This document shows, piece after piece, positions 60,442 through 64,000 of a DNA stretch of 64,000 nt (position 1 is its first letter; every line of letters begins with the position of its first letter). Position numbers and translations under genes: made by a program. The stretch comes from Hyphococcus luteus (GTDB lineage: Bacteria; Pseudomonadota; Alphaproteobacteria; Caulobacterales; Parvularculaceae): the NCBI RefSeq assembly GCF_002943565.1, contig NZ_PJCH01000007.1, forward strand, positions 94,174 through 158,173, in the 5' to 3' direction. Below the pieces are notes generated by a model. The model was not told where the DNA came from and searched no databases. It was given only the letters and a program-made list of their open reading frames with translations.

Positions 60442-61500
60442 ATGTCAGACTGCTATGATAAAATAATCACTTTGGAAGATAGTACAGATGACCTTTTGAA
60501 CTGTCCGCGGGAAGTCTTTGGCGATCTGTCAAACGCAGCGAGCAAAGTACAAAAAAATGTCCTAGGGCTTAGCGTCGACAACCTTATAGTGCTTGCTGAG
60601 GCAGCGGTTAAATTTACTACAGTTGTCCTGCCTTCCGGTCGGATAGTGAGATTCGGCGAAAAGGTGTTGATCGCAGGGAAGACTCTCGATTTTGCAACGG
60701 AAGAAGAGCAGGCAGAGCTTGGTGCCTGGCTCATGTCTCGCGATGAGGCCGAGAGGTTACAGTCGGATTACCCAGACATCTTTGGAAACCAAGACATTGA
60801 CGCTGTAAGGGCGCTCATCGCGTGGACCGATCCAGTGGTTTTTGACGCGGCAGAGGCCGCTTGGGATGAGCAATATGAAGAGGCGAGTCAAGATCCTGTT
60901 GACTCAGATAATTTATTTCCTGTCGATTTTAGCATCCAAAGTTATCTCAAAGTAGACGGGTCGTCCGCCTTTATGGTGGTTATAACTGACGATTCTGGAA
61001 ACAGAGCATATGTAGCGCCCTTTGGAGATGCACGCGCGCTTTTGTTTGATTCAGAGGATGACGCGGAAAACTGGATAGCATCCTTAAATGATGGCGACAG
61101 ATTCAATGTCACAAATAGTTTTGACGGTCTGGATGGAGCCCAAACAGCTGAGCTTCAATATGCCTCAAGTTATTCTGGTGGTGATACAGCCATTAGAGGA
61201 GAATTACCCCCCAACTATGCAAGTTGTTTTCTTGCGGGAACCCAAATCCTTCTGGCTAATGGGAAGAAGGTTCCTATTGAAAAAGTTGTTCCAGGGGATG
61301 AAATTTTCGCATTTGACGCCAAAGAAGATGCGGGGCGCGGTGATCTCGTACCTTGCAGGGTGGAAGCTGTATACCGTGGAGAAAGTGAAGCAGTTTTATC
61401 TTTCAATGACGTCAATGTCACTAAAGGTCATCTGTTCCTTGACATAAATGGTGGCTTCAGGCCGCTGGCTAAAATTTTGGAAGATGAGCGCCCAATGTAA
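60442..61500 (+). pseudogene. Hint-domain protein truncated by IS66 insertion
   Basis: 352 residues remain. N-terminal ~255 residues are acidic and unfamiliar. At 261 the Hint autoprocessing domain begins: SCFLAGTQILLANGKKVPIE with Cys262 as the nucleophile, VVPGDEIFAF, and the second block VNVTKGHLF (Thr327-x-x-His330). The frame runs into the IS66 end at 61497: its last codon ATG is partly IS and the stop TAA is wholly IS. The rest of the domain and anything beyond it are lost from this reading. GGAG precedes the start. A/T-rich like the lipoprotein gene. Confidence 0.85.
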
Positions 61501-61518
61501 GCGGTGCGCGGACCCCAC
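61497..61518. repeat. IS66 left terminal inverted repeat
   Basis: GTAAGCGGTGCGCGGACCCC followed by AC; it matches the complement of 63979-64000 at 19 of 22 positions. Its first base completes the last codon of the Hint gene. Confidence 0.9.
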
Positions 61519-61577
61519 GGTTACGCGGTGATTGACGCGTGCTATGATCTGCGCGCTTGGCTCTTTGACATTGTAAA

Positions 61578-63212
61578 TTATTTTGCAGCGTATGCGAACG
61601 GCAAGAGTTCGTCGATGCGGGCCTGCGGCCAGCCGTTGGCGATTTTGGTGAAGATGTCGGTGAGATAGTCTTCCGGATTGACATCATTGAGTTTGCACGT
61701 TGTCAGGAGCGAGGCGAACCGGGCCCAGCTGTGAGCGCCCTCGGCGTTGCCGGCGAACAGGCTGTTTTTGCGCAATATTGCAATCGGACGAATCGAACGC
61801 TCGACAAAATTCGAGTCGATTTCGAGCCTGCCGTCATCGAGATAGCGCATCAGGCCTTCCCAATGATTGAAGGCGTAATTGATATCCTCCATCAGCGTTG
61901 AACGCTGGGACAGAATCTCGCTTTGCGCCTTCAGCCATTTATGGAACTCTTCCATCAGGGGCTTGGCCTTTTCCTGTCGCACATCGCGCCGGTGATTTGG
62001 CGGCTTGCCGCGTATCGGGTCTTCGACCTCATAGATCCTGGCTATTTTCTGGACCGCTTCCTTGGCGATCGATCCGTATCCGTCCTTGATCTCGTCGAAG
62101 AACCGGCGGCGCAAATGCGCCATGCAAAATGACAGCGCGATAGGGCTGTTCTTTTGAGTGTCGTTGGCGACCGCCTTGTAAGAACTAAGCCCGTCGACCT
62201 GCACGGCGCCGCTCACGCCTTCGAGCACTTCAGCCGCGCTCCCCTTGCAGCGGCCCGGCTTATAAAAATAGGCGACTGCAGGCGGCTCATCGCCAGCGTA
62301 AGGCCGCGGATCGCGCGCCAGCGCCCAAAGCTGGCCTTTCTTCACCTCGCCATTGCCGGGCGCAAGCACCGGCATCGGCGTTTCGTCGCAAAAGAGCGGC
62401 TCGGACTGCTTGATGTCCATAACGAGGCGATCATAGACGGGCTGCACTTCATAAGCCGCGCGCCCGATCCAGTTGCACAGCGTCGACCGGTCAAGATCGA
62501 CGCCGCTCCTCGCAAAAATATCGGCTTGCCTGTAGGCGGGAAGATAATCGCCGAACTTTGAGACCACCACATTAGCGATCAACCGCTCCGTCGGCAGGCC
62601 GCTTCTGATGATATGCGGCGCCGCCGGCGCCTGGACCAGCGCGTTCTCGCATTTGCGGCAGCCATAGCGCGGGCGGCGGGTGCGGATCACTCGCAGCCTT
62701 TGCGGCACGATGTCGAGCCGCTCGGAGACGTCTTCGCCGATGACGTGCAGGGCGCAGCCGCAATCGGCGCAGACGTTCGCTACCGGCTCGATGACCTGGT
62801 CTTCACGAGGCAGGCTCGCCGGCAAGGCGCCGAGATTGGCCTTGCGCGCCCGCTTTTCGGCGAGCGCCGGCTCAAACGCTTCCTGCGCCTGTTGGATTTC
62901 GCCGATCGCCTGTGCGGTGTCTTCAAGCAGCAGCGCCAGCTGATCGGCGTCGAGCTTTTCGGAACGCCGTCCATATTGGGCGCGATTGAGGACCCGCACA
63001 TGATGGTCGAGCCGGTCGTTTAATTCCTGCAGTGACTGGACGCGATGTTTCAGGCCGGCGATCTCTTCGTCGCGTTCCGCAAGGCTGCAGTCGCGATCGG
63101 CGATTTCCGATGTGAGTTTTTCCTTTTCGGCCTGCGCTTCGACCGTCAGCGCAGCGATGATCGCCTTCAGCGCATCTGCATCGTCAGGAAGCTGATCAAG
63201 GCGAAAATCCAT
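61578..63212 (-). CDS. tnpC: IS66 transposase TnpC
   Basis: 544 residues from ATG 63212. N-terminal leucine-zipper-like stretch, then a zinc finger (VCADCGCALH, CRKC), then the catalytic DDE set: Asp276 in LFCDETPM, Asp340 in VQVDGLSSYK, Glu471 in FVERSIRPIAI. Carries out cut-and-join of the element. A few codons upstream (63218) is another ATG. Complete, no frameshift. Confidence 0.95.
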   Translation of the reverse strand: MDFRLDQLPDDADALKAIIAALTVEAQAEKEKLTSEIADRDCSLAERDEEIAGLKHRVQSLQELNDRLDHHVRVLNRAQYGRRSEKLDADQLALLLEDTAQAIGEIQQAQEAFEPALAEKRARKANLGALPASLPREDQVIEPVANVCADCGCALHVIGEDVSERLDIVPQRLRVIRTRRPRYGCRKCENALVQAPAAPHIIRSGLPTERLIANVVVSKFGDYLPAYRQADIFARSGVDLDRSTLCNWIGRAAYEVQPVYDRLVMDIKQSEPLFCDETPMPVLAPGNGEVKKGQLWALARDPRPYAGDEPPAVAYFYKPGRCKGSAAEVLEGVSGAVQVDGLSSYKAVANDTQKNSPIALSFCMAHLRRRFFDEIKDGYGSIAKEAVQKIARIYEVEDPIRGKPPNHRRDVRQEKAKPLMEEFHKWLKAQSEILSQRSTLMEDINYAFNHWEGLMRYLDDGRLEIDSNFVERSIRPIAILRKNSLFAGNAEGAHSWARFASLLTTCKLNDVNPEDYLTDIFTKIANGWPQARIDELLPFAYAAK

Positions 63213-63264
63213 GCACATTAATGTGCGCTGTTTCGCTTTCTTTCCCAACAAGTTTTTGATAAAC

Positions 63265-63621
63265 TCAAGCGATAATTTTAGGCTTTCTCGTTCGGCGCGC
63301 CGTATGCACTTTTCTCCAGTCAATGCCTTCCACAAGCGCGCTGAACTGAACCGGCGACAGCGACATCACGCCGTCATTAATCGGCGGCCAGCGAAACGAC
63401 CGGTCTTCGATCTTTTTATGCACAAGCACGAGCCCGGAGCTGTCCCAGGTCAAAATCTTCACCGCGTGTGCGTTTTTCGGCCGGAAGATGAACGCCGCGC
63501 CGGAGAACAGATCAATCTTGGTGATTTCCTGGACGATCACCGACAGGCCCTGATGGCCTTTGCGGAAGTCGACCGGCTTCGCATAGAGATAAAAGCGCTT
63601 CGGCGCATGTCCGTTGATCAT
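63265..63621 (-). CDS. tnpB: IS66 accessory protein TnpB
   Basis: 118 residues from ATG 63621: RFYLYAKPVDFRKGHQGLSV, then FIFRPKNAHAVKILTWDSSG and LVLVHKKIEDRSFRWPP. This is the conserved IS66 Orf2. Required with TnpA and TnpC for transposition. Eight bases separate it from tnpA. Confidence 0.95.
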   Translation of the reverse strand: MINGHAPKRFYLYAKPVDFRKGHQGLSVIVQEITKIDLFSGAAFIFRPKNAHAVKILTWDSSGLVLVHKKIEDRSFRWPPINDGVMSLSPVQFSALVEGIDWRKVHTARRTRKPKIIA

Positions 63622-63628
63622 GGGCTGG

Positions 63629-63925
63629 TCAGCGCCGCCCGCGCAGCGCATCGAGCACGATATTCAACAGCACCCGGTCCGTCCGCGGGAGAACCCGCAC
63701 CGTCGCCCCGCCGACCTCTATCTCAATCGGCGAGCTGTTATCACGGTCAAAACGGCGCGCACGCCCCGAACGATAACGATCTTCGCCCCGCGGCTGGTCG
63801 CCGGCGTCATCATCCACAACGACCTCAACAAAATCTTCACGCCGCGCGCGGCGGCGATGGTCACGTTCGGGATTCCGCTCATGGTCGGAATGCGTTCTAT
63901 CACTGGTCAAAATCAAATGCCTCAA
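63629..63925 (-). CDS. tnpA: IS66 TnpA-like protein, short and with altered N-terminus
   Basis: 98 residues if the TTG at 63925 is used. The C-terminus SPIEIEVGGATVRVLPRTDR matches the TnpA end, but the N-terminal helix-turn-helix usually present is not recognisable; it is replaced by an Arg/Asp-rich sequence. It might be degraded, frameshifted or a divergent TnpA. The start is weak. Confidence 0.65.
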   Translation of the reverse strand: MRHLILTSDRTHSDHERNPERDHRRRARREDFVEVVVDDDAGDQPRGEDRYRSGRARRFDRDNSSPIEIEVGGATVRVLPRTDRVLLNIVLDALRGRR

Positions 63926-63978
63926 AGCGGAAATTCATCAATGAGACAATGATGGCCCACGCCGACCGTCAAGAACAG

Positions 63979-64000
63979 GTGGGGTCCGGGCGTCGCTTAC
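63979..64000. repeat. IS66 right terminal inverted repeat
   Basis: Ends GGGGTCCGGGCGTCGCTTAC at the very last base of the window; complement of the left repeat at 19 of 22 positions. Confidence 0.9.

Larger units (their letters stand above)
61497..64000 (-). mobile_element. IS66-family insertion sequence
   Basis: The element runs from GTAAGCG at 61497 to CGCTTAC at 64000. It carries tnpA, tnpB and tnpC on the minus strand, the standard IS66 set. Its right end coincides with the last base of the window, so the target duplication on that side is not visible; the left flank is CGCCCAAT. Length of 2504 bases is typical. Confidence 0.93.

Noticed and set aside
60442..61496. RTX nonapeptide repeats in the Hint protein
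   Set aside because: No GGxGxDxxx series is present in the visible part.
1..64000. tRNA genes or CRISPR array
   Set aside because: No T-loop with acceptor pairing and no regularly spaced direct repeats were found by eye.

Overview
The window is a chromosomal segment of a GC-rich alphaproteobacterium, most likely from the Caulobacterales/Parvularculales-Hyphomonadaceae neighbourhood. Several genes point there: GapR (DUF2312), an RcdA-type DUF1465 protein, TrcR (DUF1013), COQ9, DUF1192, an alphaproteobacterial L36 without zinc ligands, a three-part proton-translocating transhydrogenase, and a large TonB-dependent receptor. Genus and species cannot be read from this sequence alone. I saw no rRNA, tRNA or CRISPR array.

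Layout. 1-4.5 kb: the tail of an S9 peptidase, then two ligase-associated DNA repair genes (DEXH helicase and PdeM nuclease) separated by a DUF2007 gene and a small membrane gene. 4.9-9.2 kb: a flavin-binding split-barrel protein, rpmJ, a TPR lipoprotein-like export candidate, gapR and hrpB. 9.3-16.3 kb: a sigma-54 response regulator, an alpha/beta hydrolase, the pntA-pntAB-pntB transhydrogenase operon headed by a small membrane gene, and a GFA protein. 16.4-24.3 kb: a lipid-anchored methyltransferase-like protein, a MipA/OmpV porin-like protein, an entericidin-like peptide, rpsU, COQ9, purE-purK and a GGDEF cyclase. 24.3-34.5 kb: a ubiX operon, an SDR with a degenerate active site, trcR, a quinone oxidoreductase, a kinase/ATPase fusion, a tetR-pirin operon with a palindromic operator, and trmFO. 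34.6-51.3 kb: two multi-pass membrane proteins, a DUF429 protein, rcdA, rpmE, an SMP-30-like protein, thrC with an M16 peptidase, an EAL phosphodiesterase, algH/yqgE, a peroxiredoxin, rnhA, ispH and argS.

51.3-64 kb is the accessory part. A 1100-residue TonB-dependent receptor ends at a strong terminator. It is followed by a type I secretion pair (HlyB-like ABC exporter and HlyD-like adaptor), a HlyC-type toxin-activating acyltransferase with an unusual low-complexity N-terminus, a small lipoprotein, and a protein ending in a Hint (intein/hedgehog-like autoprocessing) domain. The last two genes are visibly richer in A and T than the rest. An IS66-family element (61497-64000, bounded by 19/22-matching inverted repeats) has inserted inside the Hint domain, and its terminal bases supply the stop codon. 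The reading that fits best is a secreted, acyl-activated and self-processing effector locus broken by a transposon; the missing C-terminal part would lie beyond the window.

At least three families of dispersed inverted-repeat elements sit in intergenic spaces throughout, including one between pntAB and pntB.
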